Below are positions 1 to 11,263 of a DNA stretch of 64,000 nt, piece by piece. Position 1 is the first letter of the stretch; every line of letters starts with the position of its first letter. The notes below the pieces were generated by a model. It was not told the DNA's origin, did no database searches, and worked only from the letters and a program-made list of their open reading frames with translations. Position numbers and translations under genes: made by a program. Source of the DNA: Thalassospira tepidiphila MCCC 1A03514 (GTDB taxonomy: Bacteria > Pseudomonadota > Alphaproteobacteria > Rhodospirillales > Thalassospiraceae); NCBI RefSeq assembly GCF_001662875.1, contig NZ_JPVZ01000004.1, positions 310,001-374,000 on the forward strand, written 5' to 3'.

Positions 1-1911
1 CGGGCGTTCGACCAAAAGGATCAGACCCGACACAAAGTTGTTCACAATGCTTTGCATGCCAAAACCGATACCGACCGAAATGGCACCGGCGATGATGGCA
101 AGATTGGACAAATCAAGCCCGGCGGCCGAAACCGCAAGCAAGATGGCAAGGCAGATCCCGGCATAACCAAAGATCGCCGAAACCGAATGTTGCAGCCCCT
201 GATCAAGCTTGGTGTTGGGCAGCACCCGCGTGCTCAGCATGCGCTGGAAGAAGCGCATCACCGCGAGCACGATGACAAACATCAAGGCTGCCAGCATGAT
301 GGAGCGCAGCGAGAAATGAATGCCGCCAACCTGAATGCCGATAAATGCCTGCTGAACTGCCAGAATAAGATCAGCCCAGGCAATGTCGGTAAAGATCATC
401 ACCGCGACCGGCACGGCGATGGAAAACATCACCACATCGATCAGAACCCGCAGCCAGAAATAAAGCGTGCCATGCACCGCATCGCTGACATTGCTGTCCT
501 CGCTGCTTTCCGGGCGCACCAGATAGGTATGCATCAAAGCCCGGCAATAACCGCGCAGCAGCCAGTAACAGGTCAAAAACGCCAGCGCCATCATCAGGTT
601 CTCAAGGATGAAGCGTGCCAGGGCGACATAACCCAGCAGCATCAGCACCGGCATCATGATCGCGATGACCTTGAGGCCACGGCGCGACCGGCGTTCGATC
701 TTTGACCAGATTTCGTGACGGTCGCGTTCGTCATGCTGCCAGAACACACCGAGTGAACAGACAAACAGCAAAACCGAAATCACCAGCACGTTCGAGATGC
801 TTTGCACAAGCGCGATATCAAGCGACGTCCCAAGGGTCGTAGCACCTTGCAACAGCACCATGTCAAAGGCAAAAATCACCGCCACTGCCAACGAACAGAA
901 CCCGACAACCCGGGCACCCCTTGGCGTTGTGCCGGAACGCCGCAAGGACGGCGCAAACGGTGAATGCACACTGCGTACCGCGGCCCCGACAAACAACAGG
1001 AACAAGGCAGCCGCAAAGCATTGCAGAACAAAATCACCCATCGCACCGCTCAGAAGCGCATCGCGCGATTCAAGTATTCCATAGGCGATCAAAAGGGCGA
1101 TGCCCGGCACCAAGGCGGTAAACAGGAACCGCGTTCCCGATATCAATGATACGCGGTCTTCGTCAGGCACAGTGTTCCAACGCGCAGGCATATATCGCAG
1201 CACGACCACCTCGCCGCCAATCAGTGCGGCGATCACAATGAAGGTCAGGAAAACCAGACCCGGGGCGACCTCGGACAACTGGTCGGCGACGTCCCCTTCA
1301 AGTTCAAGGTTGGAATAGCGCGCCTGTACCATGCTGGGCAGCTTGACGATTTCCCGCCAGGCCTCAAACCAGACAACCGGATCAAACGGCACATCCACCC
1401 GGCCCAGAACGCGCCGGGTAAAGCGTTCACGCGCCAGACCGGACAACTGGTCAGACAGCTCGCTTGCACGGAAATTGACCAATTCAAGCTGTTTGAGCAC
1501 ACCGCCAACGCGCGCGATGTCCTGTCCGATACGATCACGTTCACGAGCGACCTCGGGGACTTCTTCCTCGCCCTCTGCCGGGGGCTCGCCAAGTTTGCCA
1601 AGGGCAGCTTCAAACCGCTGCAAACGTTCATCGGCCCGACCGCGCAGCTCGTTAATCGCAAGCTGGATGGTTTCGATCCGGTCGCGGCCATCGGAGATCA
1701 CGCGCCCGGAAATTTCTTCGCCGGAAATCGATTCTTCAATCGCATCAAGCGTCGCTTCCCAGTCCGCAATGCGGTTCTGGGCATTTTCCAGTTCGATCTT
1801 CTGCACAGAGTCAGGGCGCGGTTCGTTGGGCTGTGCTGCCAAACCGAAAGATACCGTCATTGCAAACAGACAGATTGCAAGACTTGCGATTACCTGACGA
1901 ACTGATGTCAT
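1..1911 (-). CDS. MscS-family mechanosensitive channel with DUF3772 (partial)
   Basis: The gene runs off the left edge: 637 codons are visible and no stop is reached. Residues 1-26 look like a cleavable signal peptide ending in LAA. A Glu/Arg-rich helical periplasmic part (about 35-140, DUF3772-like) follows, then roughly ten hydrophobic segments. The last visible residues (about 600-637) match the pore helix and start of the beta domain of MscS: GAISVGIGFG, QSIVNNFVSG and LLVERP. Large channels of this kind release solutes on hypo-osmotic shock from the inner membrane. The ATG at 1911 is chosen because the signal peptide starts there. The missing end should hold the cytoplasmic MscS domain. 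Family assignment is firm; the gating stimulus is inferred from the family. Confidence 0.88.
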   Translation of the reverse strand, partial: MTSVRQVIASLAICLFAMTVSFGLAAQPNEPRPDSVQKIELENAQNRIADWEATLDAIEESISGEEISGRVISDGRDRIETIQLAINELRGRADERLQRFEAALGKLGEPPAEGEEEVPEVARERDRIGQDIARVGGVLKQLELVNFRASELSDQLSGLARERFTRRVLGRVDVPFDPVVWFEAWREIVKLPSMVQARYSNLELEGDVADQLSEVAPGLVFLTFIVIAALIGGEVVVLRYMPARWNTVPDEDRVSLISGTRFLFTALVPGIALLIAYGILESRDALLSGAMGDFVLQCFAAALFLLFVGAAVRSVHSPFAPSLRRSGTTPRGARVVGFCSLAVAVIFAFDMVLLQGATTLGTSLDIALVQSISNVLVISVLLFVCSLGVFWQHDERDRHEIWSKIERRSRRGLKVIAIMMPVLMLLGYVALARFILENLMMALAFLTCYWLLRGYCRALMHTYLVRPESSEDSNVSDAVHGTLYFWLRVLIDVVMFSIAVPVAVMIFTDIAWADLILAVQQAFIGIQVGGIHFSLRSIMLAALMFVIVLAVMRFFQRMLSTRVLPNTKLDQGLQHSVSAIFGYAGICLAILLAVSAAGLDLSNLAIIAGAISVGIGFGMQSIVNNFVSGLILLVERP

Positions 1912-2130
1912 GCCTGATGATCCATATTGATGCCCGAAGCGCTGCCCGGCTTCCGTTTCTTGAGTGTTTTTCGCGTTTTGTAAACAGGTTGGCCTGATAC
2001 TTGGTCACAGAACCGAACCCTACACTGAGAACAGTAACGAATCATCTAACGTTTCGTTCCGTTGTCATTGTGACGTGATGATGACCCCGTCCCTGACCTG
2101 CATGAACGCAGTCAGCCAAGGAGCCCTGCG

Positions 2131-3120
2131 ATGAGCAAAACCGCGCTGATCAATGCCTTTGAAATTGCCCCGGATGGCACCGCACAACCGGTTGGATGGG
2201 ACGCCCTGCAATCGGGCCTGCCACCGATTGCAGAGGGAAATTATCTTTGGGTGCATCTGGACTGGATGGGCGACGGGGTGCGCGACTGGCTGATCACGGT
2301 TGCCGGCATTGATGCAACTATCACCGACACGCTTTCGACCCGCGGCACGCGTCCGGCGGTATTTTTCTATGATCCGGGCTATTCGCTTAATCTGCGCGGG
2401 GTGAACCTGAACGCGGAAAATGATCCGGCCGATATGATTTCAGTGCGTTTCTGGGTCACAAACAACATGGTGATCACGCTGCGCAACCAGCCGCTCAAGG
2501 CGTTTGATGACATGCGGGCCGCCATTGCCGACCACAAGGCCCCCAACAGCGTTGATGATTTCGTCCTGACCGTGGCCGAACGGCTTGCCTTTCGGGTCGA
2601 GAATGTCGTGCGCGGCATGGAAGAAGATGTCGAGGCGATCGAGGACGATCAGGAAACCGTGGCCGAGGGCAAAACCCTTGCACTGCGCAAACGCGGATCG
2701 GACATCCGTCATCGGCTGTCGCGTCTGCGCCGGCATCTGGGACCGCAACGCGATGCGCTGGCGCATTATGTCGAACAAAAACCGGCCTGGTCTGACAAGC
2801 GGTTCAAACGCCGCGCCCGCGCATTGACCGATAAAACCGTCCGCCTGGTCGAGGAATTTGATTCCCTGCGCGAACGCATTCAGATCGTGAATGAAAACCT
2901 GATGGCGCTCGAAAGCGAACAGATGAACCGCACGATGTACTGGCTTACGGTGATTGCCGGTCTGTTCCTGCCGATCAGTTTCGTCACCGGCCTTCTGGGC
3001 ATCAATGTCGGCGGCGTTCCGGCAACTGACAGCCCGTATGGGTTCCTTGGGGTGTCGATCATTCTGGCGGTAATTACCGCGTTTGAAATCTGGCTGTTTA
3101 AAAAGATGCGCCTGATCTGA
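2131..3120 (+). CDS. zntB: ZntB-type CorA-family metal transporter
   Basis: A 329-residue CorA-superfamily protein: a large soluble N-terminal domain, a long charged helix region (about 165-265), then two C-terminal membrane helices (about 269-290 and 300-322). The signature after the first helix is G290-I-N followed by VGGVP, which is the ZntB form rather than the GMN of classical CorA magnesium channels. ZntB proteins move zinc (and related divalent ions) across the inner membrane. The start is well supported by AAGGAG eight bases upstream of the ATG. It stands alone between a divergent channel gene and zapE. Family call is strong; the ion is inferred from the motif. Confidence 0.88.
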   Translation: MSKTALINAFEIAPDGTAQPVGWDALQSGLPPIAEGNYLWVHLDWMGDGVRDWLITVAGIDATITDTLSTRGTRPAVFFYDPGYSLNLRGVNLNAENDPADMISVRFWVTNNMVITLRNQPLKAFDDMRAAIADHKAPNSVDDFVLTVAERLAFRVENVVRGMEEDVEAIEDDQETVAEGKTLALRKRGSDIRHRLSRLRRHLGPQRDALAHYVEQKPAWSDKRFKRRARALTDKTVRLVEEFDSLRERIQIVNENLMALESEQMNRTMYWLTVIAGLFLPISFVTGLLGINVGGVPATDSPYGFLGVSIILAVITAFEIWLFKKMRLI

Positions 3121-3217
3121 TAGCAGCAATGCAAACCGTCTTGTTGCAATGCGATGCAACTTGGAGCTATGACAATCTCACAGTCCTAATTCCTTTCACT
3201 GCATTCGAGATTTGTTG

Positions 3218-4345
3218 ATGACCGACGGCCCGCTTTCACGTTATCGCGCGAAAATCACCGCTGGTGAGCTGTCCCACGATCCGATGCAGGAACTCTGTGC
3301 GGAAAAACTCCAAAGCCTGAAAAACGCGCTGATCAACTATGAGCCGTCGACCGGCACAGGTGGCTGGCGCGAACGGTTTGGCCTGACCCGTCGGCGCGAT
3401 GAACCAACCCCGCCATCAGGACTTTACATTTATGGCGAGGTTGGTCGCGGCAAATCCATGTTGATGGATCTGTTCTATGAAACCATCGACATTGAAAAAA
3501 AGCGTCGCGTCCATTTCCATGACTTCATGCAGGATGTGCATGAACGCATGCACCGCTATCGCCAGACCAAGAAAAAAGATGATGCCGATCCGATCCCGCC
3601 GATTGCCAAGGACCTTGCAAACGATGCCTGGTTGCTGTGCTTTGACGAGATGCAGGTAACCGACATCACCGATGCCATGATCCTCGGCCGCCTGTTTGAA
3701 CAGTTGTTTGATCATGGGGTTGTGATTGTCACGACATCGAACCGCGTGCCGGATGACCTGTATAAGGATGGCCTGCAACGCCAGAACTTCCTGCCCTTCA
3801 TCGACATGATCAAGCAGAAGCTTGATGTGCTGGAACTGGCGAGCCCAACCGATTACCGCATGCGCAATCTGACGGCCGCCGAGGTATTCCTGTATCCTAT
3901 ATCCCGCGAACAGGCATCCAAGCGGATTGACGAGATGTTTGCCACCCTGACCGAAGGCGCACGCGTCGCGCCCGACAGCCTGACCGTCAAGGGACGCAAG
4001 ATCGAAATCAGTGCTGCCGGTGCCGGGGTTGCCAAGTTCAGCTTTGAAGAACTCTGTACCCGTCCGTTGGGACCGGGGGATTACATCGCACTGGCGACGC
4101 ATTTCCACACCATCGTCATCGACTTTATCCCGAAACTGCCGGACTCGCGCCGCGACTGGGCCAAACGGTTCGGTACCCTTGTTGATGCGATGTACGAACA
4201 CAAAACCAAGCTGATCTGTGCGATTGAGTGTGACCCGACCGAGATCTACACCGACGGTGATTACTCATTCGAATTCCAGCGTACAGTGTCGCGCATGACC
4301 GAAATGCGCAGTCAGGAATATCTCGATATGGCGCACCTGACCTGA
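3218..4345 (+). CDS. zapE: ZapE/AFG1-like cell division ATPase
   Basis: A 375-residue AFG1/ZapE-family ATPase. The Walker A motif GEVGRGKS lies at residues 73-80 and Walker B LLCFDEMQVTD at about 139-149, both typical of this family. ZapE binds FtsZ rings in an ATP-dependent way in E. coli; the mitochondrial relatives act in respiratory complex turnover. In Rhodospirillales the gene is often close to mdh and the suc operon, as here. I place the start at the ATG at 3218; two in-frame TTG codons just upstream (3212, 3215) are possible but no strong ribosome site favours them. Function is from the family. Confidence 0.88.
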   Translation: MTDGPLSRYRAKITAGELSHDPMQELCAEKLQSLKNALINYEPSTGTGGWRERFGLTRRRDEPTPPSGLYIYGEVGRGKSMLMDLFYETIDIEKKRRVHFHDFMQDVHERMHRYRQTKKKDDADPIPPIAKDLANDAWLLCFDEMQVTDITDAMILGRLFEQLFDHGVVIVTTSNRVPDDLYKDGLQRQNFLPFIDMIKQKLDVLELASPTDYRMRNLTAAEVFLYPISREQASKRIDEMFATLTEGARVAPDSLTVKGRKIEISAAGAGVAKFSFEELCTRPLGPGDYIALATHFHTIVIDFIPKLPDSRRDWAKRFGTLVDAMYEHKTKLICAIECDPTEIYTDGDYSFEFQRTVSRMTEMRSQEYLDMAHLT

Positions 4346-5927
<1,582 letters not shown>

Positions 5928-5934
5928 GAACGCG

Positions 5935-5965
5935 AAACGGGCTGGTCAGTGACCGGCCCGTTTTT
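5935..5965 (+). terminator. Rho-independent terminator after mdh
   Basis: A 13-base-pair stem (AAACGGGCTGGTC paired with GACCGGCCCGTTT, one G-U pair) with a three-base loop is followed by a T run. It begins eight bases after the mdh stop, so it separates mdh from sucC transcriptionally, at least in part. Confidence 0.9.
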
Positions 5966-6097
5966 CAATCATTGTTGTTATTCAAACTTCAATGATCGCG
6001 GCCTCTTAACAAAGTCCCTCCCGCTCGTTACAGGGACATTGAAATCCAGATTTCTGACCCACCGGAAATCGTACGGAAGGCAAGAAAGCGACCGAAC

Positions 6098-7297
6098 ATG
6101 AATATTCATGAGTACCAGGCGAAAGAAATTCTTCGCAAATACGGTGTGACCGTGCCGAACGGCAAGGTTGCATATACCGCTCAGGAAGCCATCGAAGCTG
6201 CCCAGTCCCAGGCTGGCCCGGTTTACGTGGTAAAATCCCAGATCCATGCAGGTGGCCGCGGTAAAGGCACCTTCAAGGAAGCCAAGGCAGGTGACAAAGG
6301 CGGCGTTCGCGTCGTCAAGAGCCCGGAAGAAGTCGGCACCAATGCCGAACAGATGCTCGGCTCCACGCTGGTTACCCACCAGACCGGCCCGGATGGCAAA
6401 GAAGTCAAACGCGTTTACATCGAAGAAGGCTGCGATATCGCACGCGAACTGTATCTTTCGGTTCTCGTCGACCGCGCTTGCTCGCGCGTGATCTTCATGG
6501 CGTCGACCGAAGGCGGCATGGACATCGAAGAAGTTGCAGAAGCAACCCCGGAAAAGATCGTCACTGTCGAGATCGATCCGGCGGCTGGTTTCTCTGGCTT
6601 CCACGGTCGCAAACTGGCGTTTGCACTCGGCCTCGAAGGCAAGCAGGTTTCCAAAGCTGTCAAGTTCATGACCGCGATGTACCAGTGCTTCCTCGATACC
6701 GATGCTGCCATGGTTGAAATCAACCCGCTGGTTGTTACCGGTGACGGCGACATCATTGCGCTTGATTGCAAAATGAACTTCGACGACAACGCGCTGTTCC
6801 GTCATCCGGACATCGAAGAACTGCGTGACGAAGACGAAGAAAACCCGGCCGAACTCGAAGCTGCAAAACACAGCCTCAACTACATCAAGCTCGATGGCAC
6901 CATCGGCTGCATGGTCAACGGCGCAGGCCTTGCCATGGCAACCATGGACATCATCAAGCTTTATGGTGGCGCACCGGCTAACTTCCTTGACGTTGGTGGC
7001 GGCGCAACCAAAGAACGCGTGACCACCGCCTTCAAGCTGATCCTGTCGGATCCGAATGTCGAAGGCATCCTGGTCAACATCTTTGGTGGCATCATGCGCT
7101 GTGACGTGATTGCAGACGGCGTTGTGGCAGCAGCCCGCGAAGTCAGCCTGAACGTCCCGCTGGTCGTTCGCCTTGAAGGTACCAATGTCGAACTTGGCAA
7201 GAAGATCCTCGAAGAATCGGGTCTGCCGATTGTTTCGGCTGACAACCTTGCCGATGCCGCCGAGAAGGTGGTCAAAGCTGTGAAGGAGGCCGCGTAA
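6098..7297 (+). CDS. sucC: Succinyl-CoA synthetase (ADP-forming) beta subunit
   Basis: A 399-residue ATP-grasp protein starting [12 protein letters not shown], the standard beta-subunit N terminus. It contains the ATP-grasp segment with [14 protein letters not shown] near residues 47-60, the metal-binding [12 protein letters not shown] region, and the C-terminal CoA-ligase part with DVGGGATKE and [10 protein letters not shown]. With SucD it makes succinate plus ATP from succinyl-CoA in the cytosol. It is spaced only two bases from sucD, so the two are translated together in equal amounts. All expected motifs are present. Confidence 0.98.
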   Translation: MNIHEYQAKEILRKYGVTVPNGKVAYTAQEAIEAAQSQAGPVYVVKSQIHAGGRGKGTFKEAKAGDKGGVRVVKSPEEVGTNAEQMLGSTLVTHQTGPDGKEVKRVYIEEGCDIARELYLSVLVDRACSRVIFMASTEGGMDIEEVAEATPEKIVTVEIDPAAGFSGFHGRKLAFALGLEGKQVSKAVKFMTAMYQCFLDTDAAMVEINPLVVTGDGDIIALDCKMNFDDNALFRHPDIEELRDEDEENPAELEAAKHSLNYIKLDGTIGCMVNGAGLAMATMDIIKLYGGAPANFLDVGGGATKERVTTAFKLILSDPNVEGILVNIFGGIMRCDVIADGVVAAAREVSLNVPLVVRLEGTNVELGKKILEESGLPIVSADNLADAAEKVVKAVKEAA

Positions 7298-7299
7298 CT

Positions 7300-8175
7300 A
7301 TGGCTGTTCTCGTCGATAAAAACACCAAAGTTATCTGCCAGGGTTTCACTGGTTCGCAGGGTACTTTCCACAGCGAACAGGCACTGGCATACGGCACCAA
7401 AATGGTTGGCGGTGTTACCCCGGGTAAAGGCGGCACCAAGCACCTTGACCTGCCGGTTTTCAACACTGTTGAAGAAGCGGTACATGTCACCGGCGCCAAT
7501 GCCTCGGTTATCTATGTTCCGCCGCCCTTCGCAGCAGACGCAATTCTTGAAGCCATCGACGCCAAAGTCGAACTGGCTGTCTGCATCACCGAAGGTATTC
7601 CGGTTGCTGACATGGTCCGCGTCAAGCGCGCACTCGACGGTTCGTCGACCCGCCTGATCGGCCCGAACTGCCCGGGTATCATTACCCCGGACGAATGCAA
7701 GATCGGCATCATGCCGGGTCACATTCACCGCCGCGGTAAAATCGGTATCGTTTCGCGTTCCGGTACGCTCACCTACGAAGCAGTTGCACAGACCACGGCC
7801 GCTGGCCTTGGTCAGTCGACCTGTATCGGTATTGGTGGTGACCCGGTCAACGGCACCAACTTCATCGACTGCCTCGACCTGTTCCTGAAGGATCCGGAAA
7901 CCGAAGGCATCATCATGATCGGTGAAATCGGCGGCTCGGCCGAGGAAGAAGCATGTGAATTCCTGCAGGCTTCCAAAGTCAAGAAACCGGTTGCCGGCTT
8001 CATCGCCGGTGTTACCGCACCTCCGGGTAAACGCATGGGCCATGCCGGTGCGATCATTTCCGGTGGCAAAGGTACGGCCGATGCGAAAATGGAAGCCATG
8101 CGCAGTGCTGGCGTTCTTGTTGCCGATTCCCCGGCAAGCCTCGGCTCGACCATGCTGAAGGCTTTGAAGGGCTAA
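7300..8175 (+). CDS. sucD: Succinyl-CoA synthetase alpha subunit
   Basis: A 291-residue alpha subunit with the CoA-binding Rossmann region at the N terminus ([10 protein letters not shown] at 15-24) and the phosphorylated active-site histidine H248 in [10 protein letters not shown]. It carries the CoA-binding and phosphohistidine half-reaction, paired with the nucleotide-binding SucC. It begins two bases after the sucC stop, with GGAGG overlapping the sucC 3' end as its ribosome site. A 70-base spacer follows before sucA. Confidence 0.98.
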   Translation: MAVLVDKNTKVICQGFTGSQGTFHSEQALAYGTKMVGGVTPGKGGTKHLDLPVFNTVEEAVHVTGANASVIYVPPPFAADAILEAIDAKVELAVCITEGIPVADMVRVKRALDGSSTRLIGPNCPGIITPDECKIGIMPGHIHRRGKIGIVSRSGTLTYEAVAQTTAAGLGQSTCIGIGGDPVNGTNFIDCLDLFLKDPETEGIIMIGEIGGSAEEEACEFLQASKVKKPVAGFIAGVTAPPGKRMGHAGAIISGGKGTADAKMEAMRSAGVLVADSPASLGSTMLKALKG

Positions 8176-8245
8176 TCTGGGTAGTCAGAGGAAAGGCAAG
8201 GGGGGGCGTGGTCCTTCTTGGGGACCATGCCTTCCAAGACCACAA

Positions 8246-11158
8246 ATGAAACCTCAAGATCTCGACACGATTCTGAACGAGTCGAACGCAACCTACATCG
8301 CTGAACTTTATGCCCGGTATCTGGAAAGCCCGTCTGCGGTTGACCAGAGCTGGGCTGAGTTTTTTGACGGGTTGCAGGACGACGCCTCCGAAATCCTCGC
8401 AGAAATGCGCGGGCCGAGCTGGCAGCCACGGGAAACCAAGGTTGTTGGCGGCATGGAGGGATACGACGTCTCACAGGGGCATGCCGAACGCCCGGCCCAG
8501 ATGGGCTATGCACCGGCACCTCATACAGCACCCACGGCTGGTCAGGTAAATTCTGATGCCATCCGCGCTGCCGCCAATGATTCCATTCGCGCTCTGATGC
8601 TGATCCGCTCCTTCCGGGTACGCGGCCATCTTGAAGCGAACCTGGATCCGCTGGGCCTTGCACCGCGTGAACCGCATCCGGAACTTGATCCGAAGACCTA
8701 TGGCTTTACCGAAGCCGACATGGATCGTCCGATCTTCATCGCCAATGTTCTTGGCCTTGAAACCGCGACCATCCGTCAGATCGTCTCGCTGGCGCGCAAA
8801 ACCTATTGCGGGTCGATCGGTATCGAATTCATGCATATCCAGGAACCTGAGCAGAAATCCTGGATTCAGCAGCGTATCGAAAGCATCGGCAACCAGACGC
8901 AGTTCACCACCCGTGGCAAGGAAGCTATCCTTGAGCGCCTGATCGAAGCCGAAGGTTTCGAAAACTATCTTCACACCAAATATGTCGGCACCAAACGTTT
9001 CGGTATTGATGGTGGCGAAGCGCTGATGCCAGCACTCGAACAGATCCTCAAACGCGGTAGCCAGCTTGGCATCCGCGAGGTTGTGTTCGGCATGCCGCAC
9101 CGTGGTCGTCTCAACGTTCTTGCCAACGTCATGAGCAAGCCGTTCCAGGCGATCTTCTCGGAATTCATGGGCAACCCGTCCAAGCCGGACGACGTGATGG
9201 GCTCGGGTGACGTTAAATATCACCTTGGTACTTCCGCCGACCGCGAATTTGACGGCAACGTTGTTCACCTGTCGCTGACGGCGAACCCGTCGCACCTTGA
9301 AGCGGTGAACACAGTTGTTCTTGGTAAGGTCCGCGCCAAGCAGGCCCAGCGCAAAGACACCAATCGCGAGCAGGTTATGGGTATCCTCCTGCACGGTGAT
9401 GCAGCCTTTGCCGGTCAGGGTCTTGTGGCGGAAACCTTCGATCTGTCGCACCTCAAAGGCTATCGTACCGGCGGTACGATCCACTTTGTGGTCAACAACC
9501 AGATCGGTTTCACGACCAAACCGACCGATTCCCGTTCTTCGCCTTACTGCTCGGATATTGCCAAGGTCGTTCAGGCTCCGATCCTGCACGTCAATGGCGA
9601 CGATCCCGAAGCTGTGGTTCATGCGGCCCGCATCGCGACCGAATTCCGACAGGAATTCAAGCAGGACGTCGTTATCGACATGTTCTGCTATCGCCGCTTT
9701 GGCCACAACGAAAGCGACGAGCCGGCATTCACCCAGCCAAAGATGTACGACGTGATCGGCAAACACCCGACCACCAAGGACATCTATGCCCAGCAGCTGG
9801 TCAAGGAAGGTCTTCTGAGCGAAGAACGCATCAAGGAACTGGACAAGTCGTTCCAGGACTACCTTGATGAAGAGTTCAAGGCATCGGAAAACTACCGTCC
9901 GAACAAGGCTGACTGGCTTGAAGGCAAATGGTCGGGTCTTGCATCCTCACATGGTGAAGATGCTGACTGGATCGGCAAAACCGGTGTTGAAGAAGATCTT
10001 CTTCAGGAAGTCGGCCGCGCGCTTTCGACCCCGCCGAGTGACTTTGACATCAACCGCAAAATCCTTCGTCAGTTAAAGGCCAAAGCGAAGATGTTCGAAA
10101 CCGGCGAAGGTATTGATTGGGCAACCGCCGAGGCCCTGGCATTCGGAACCCTGATGTGCGAAGGCACACCGGTTCGTCTGTCGGGTCAGGATTGCCAGCG
10201 TGGTACGTTCTCGCAGCGTCATGCGAAACTGATCGATCAGACCACCGAAGCAAAATACACTCCGCTCAACAACATCCGTACCGGTCAGGCCGAGCTTGAA
10301 GTCCTCAACTCGCCCCTGTCCGAAGCAGGTGTTCTTGGCTTTGAATACGGCATCACCCTTGCAGAACCGCATTCGCTGGTTCTCTGGGAAGCCCAGTTCG
10401 GTGATTTTGCCAACGGTGCACAGGTCATCATTGACCAGTTCATCAGCTCGGGCGAAGCCAAATGGCTTCGTATGTCGGGTCTGGTAATGCTGCTGCCGCA
10501 CGGTTACGAAGGCCAGGGTCCGGAACACAGTTCCGCACGTCTGGAACGTTACCTGCAGCTTTGTGGTGAAAACAACATGCAGGTGGCGAACTGCACGACG
10601 CCGGCAAACTATTACCACATCCTGCGCCGTCAGATCCGTCGCTCGTTCCGTAAGCCGCTGATCCTGATGACGCCGAAATCGCTTCTGCGTCACAAACAGT
10701 GCGTGTCGAACCTGTCCGACTTTGCGACGGGCACGACATTCCTGCCTGTGATCAGCGAAACCGGCAAACTGGTTGACGACAAGAAGGTCAAACGCGTCGT
10801 TCTGTCGTCGGGCAAGGTCTATTACGATCTGCTTGCCGAACGCGAAAACCGTGGCATCGAAGATGTTGCGCTTGTGCGTGTCGAACAGCTTTATCCGTGG
10901 CCGGAAAAAGAACTGGCAACGGAACTGGCCAAATACCCGAATGCTGATGTCGTCTGGTGTCAGGAAGAATCGGAAAACATGGGTTCCTGGTTCTTCGTTG
11001 ACCGCCGGATCGAGGCAACGCTTGCCAGCATCAAGCACAAGGCAGGTCGTCCTGTTTATGTCGGTCGCGCAGCATCTGCTTCGCCGGCAACGGGCCTTCT
11101 GAAAGCCCACCTGCGCGAGCAGGCTGAGCTGGTCGACGCGGCACTTAGCGTAAAATAA
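8246..11158 (+). CDS. sucA: 2-oxoglutarate dehydrogenase E1 component
   Basis: A 970-residue thiamine diphosphate-dependent E1 subunit that decarboxylates 2-oxoglutarate and passes the succinyl group to the SucB lipoyl domain. The short N-terminal binding peptide (YIAELYARYLESP) is present, and the thiamine diphosphate motif starts with GDAAFAGQG near residue 386 and ends with VNNQIG about 30 residues later. HRGRLN and the C-terminal transketolase-like domain (LLPHGYEGQGPEHSSAR) are intact. The ATG lacks a clear nearby Shine-Dalgarno; a purine-rich tract lies about 40 bases upstream, beyond a hairpin. Confidence 0.97.
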   Translation: MKPQDLDTILNESNATYIAELYARYLESPSAVDQSWAEFFDGLQDDASEILAEMRGPSWQPRETKVVGGMEGYDVSQGHAERPAQMGYAPAPHTAPTAGQVNSDAIRAAANDSIRALMLIRSFRVRGHLEANLDPLGLAPREPHPELDPKTYGFTEADMDRPIFIANVLGLETATIRQIVSLARKTYCGSIGIEFMHIQEPEQKSWIQQRIESIGNQTQFTTRGKEAILERLIEAEGFENYLHTKYVGTKRFGIDGGEALMPALEQILKRGSQLGIREVVFGMPHRGRLNVLANVMSKPFQAIFSEFMGNPSKPDDVMGSGDVKYHLGTSADREFDGNVVHLSLTANPSHLEAVNTVVLGKVRAKQAQRKDTNREQVMGILLHGDAAFAGQGLVAETFDLSHLKGYRTGGTIHFVVNNQIGFTTKPTDSRSSPYCSDIAKVVQAPILHVNGDDPEAVVHAARIATEFRQEFKQDVVIDMFCYRRFGHNESDEPAFTQPKMYDVIGKHPTTKDIYAQQLVKEGLLSEERIKELDKSFQDYLDEEFKASENYRPNKADWLEGKWSGLASSHGEDADWIGKTGVEEDLLQEVGRALSTPPSDFDINRKILRQLKAKAKMFETGEGIDWATAEALAFGTLMCEGTPVRLSGQDCQRGTFSQRHAKLIDQTTEAKYTPLNNIRTGQAELEVLNSPLSEAGVLGFEYGITLAEPHSLVLWEAQFGDFANGAQVIIDQFISSGEAKWLRMSGLVMLLPHGYEGQGPEHSSARLERYLQLCGENNMQVANCTTPANYYHILRRQIRRSFRKPLILMTPKSLLRHKQCVSNLSDFATGTTFLPVISETGKLVDDKKVKRVVLSSGKVYYDLLAERENRGIEDVALVRVEQLYPWPEKELATELAKYPNADVVWCQEESENMGSWFFVDRRIEATLASIKHKAGRPVYVGRAASASPATGLLKAHLREQAELVDAALSVK

Positions 11159-11164
11159 CTTTAC

Positions 11165-11190
11165 CGGACGGGCGAGAAATCGCCCGTCCG
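11165..11190 (+). other. GAAA-capped hairpin between sucA and sucB
   Basis: An 11-base-pair perfect stem (CGGACGGGCGA/TCGCCCGTCCG) is closed by a GAAA tetraloop and begins six bases after the sucA stop. No T run follows, so it looks like an mRNA stability or processing element inside the operon rather than a terminator. Confidence 0.6.
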
Positions 11191-11263
11191 CCACGTTCAT
11201 TTAGATTTCATTCGTATGCTGGCAGACCCACACTGCCTGATTGAAAAAACGGTCGAGGAAAAA

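Noticed and set aside
52..705. 217-residue plus-strand open frame at the left edge
   Set aside because: It is antisense to the MscS-family channel, whose minus-strand frame is open from 1911 to the window edge and has clear MscS motifs. The plus frame is His/Gln/Arg-rich, as expected for a shadow.
5978..6871. 297-residue minus-strand frame opposite sucC
   Set aside because: Phe/Asp/Val-rich shadow of a highly biased gene; no start signal and no known motif.
8471..9766. 431-residue minus-strand frame opposite sucA
   Set aside because: Shadow of sucA, which has complete E1 motifs.
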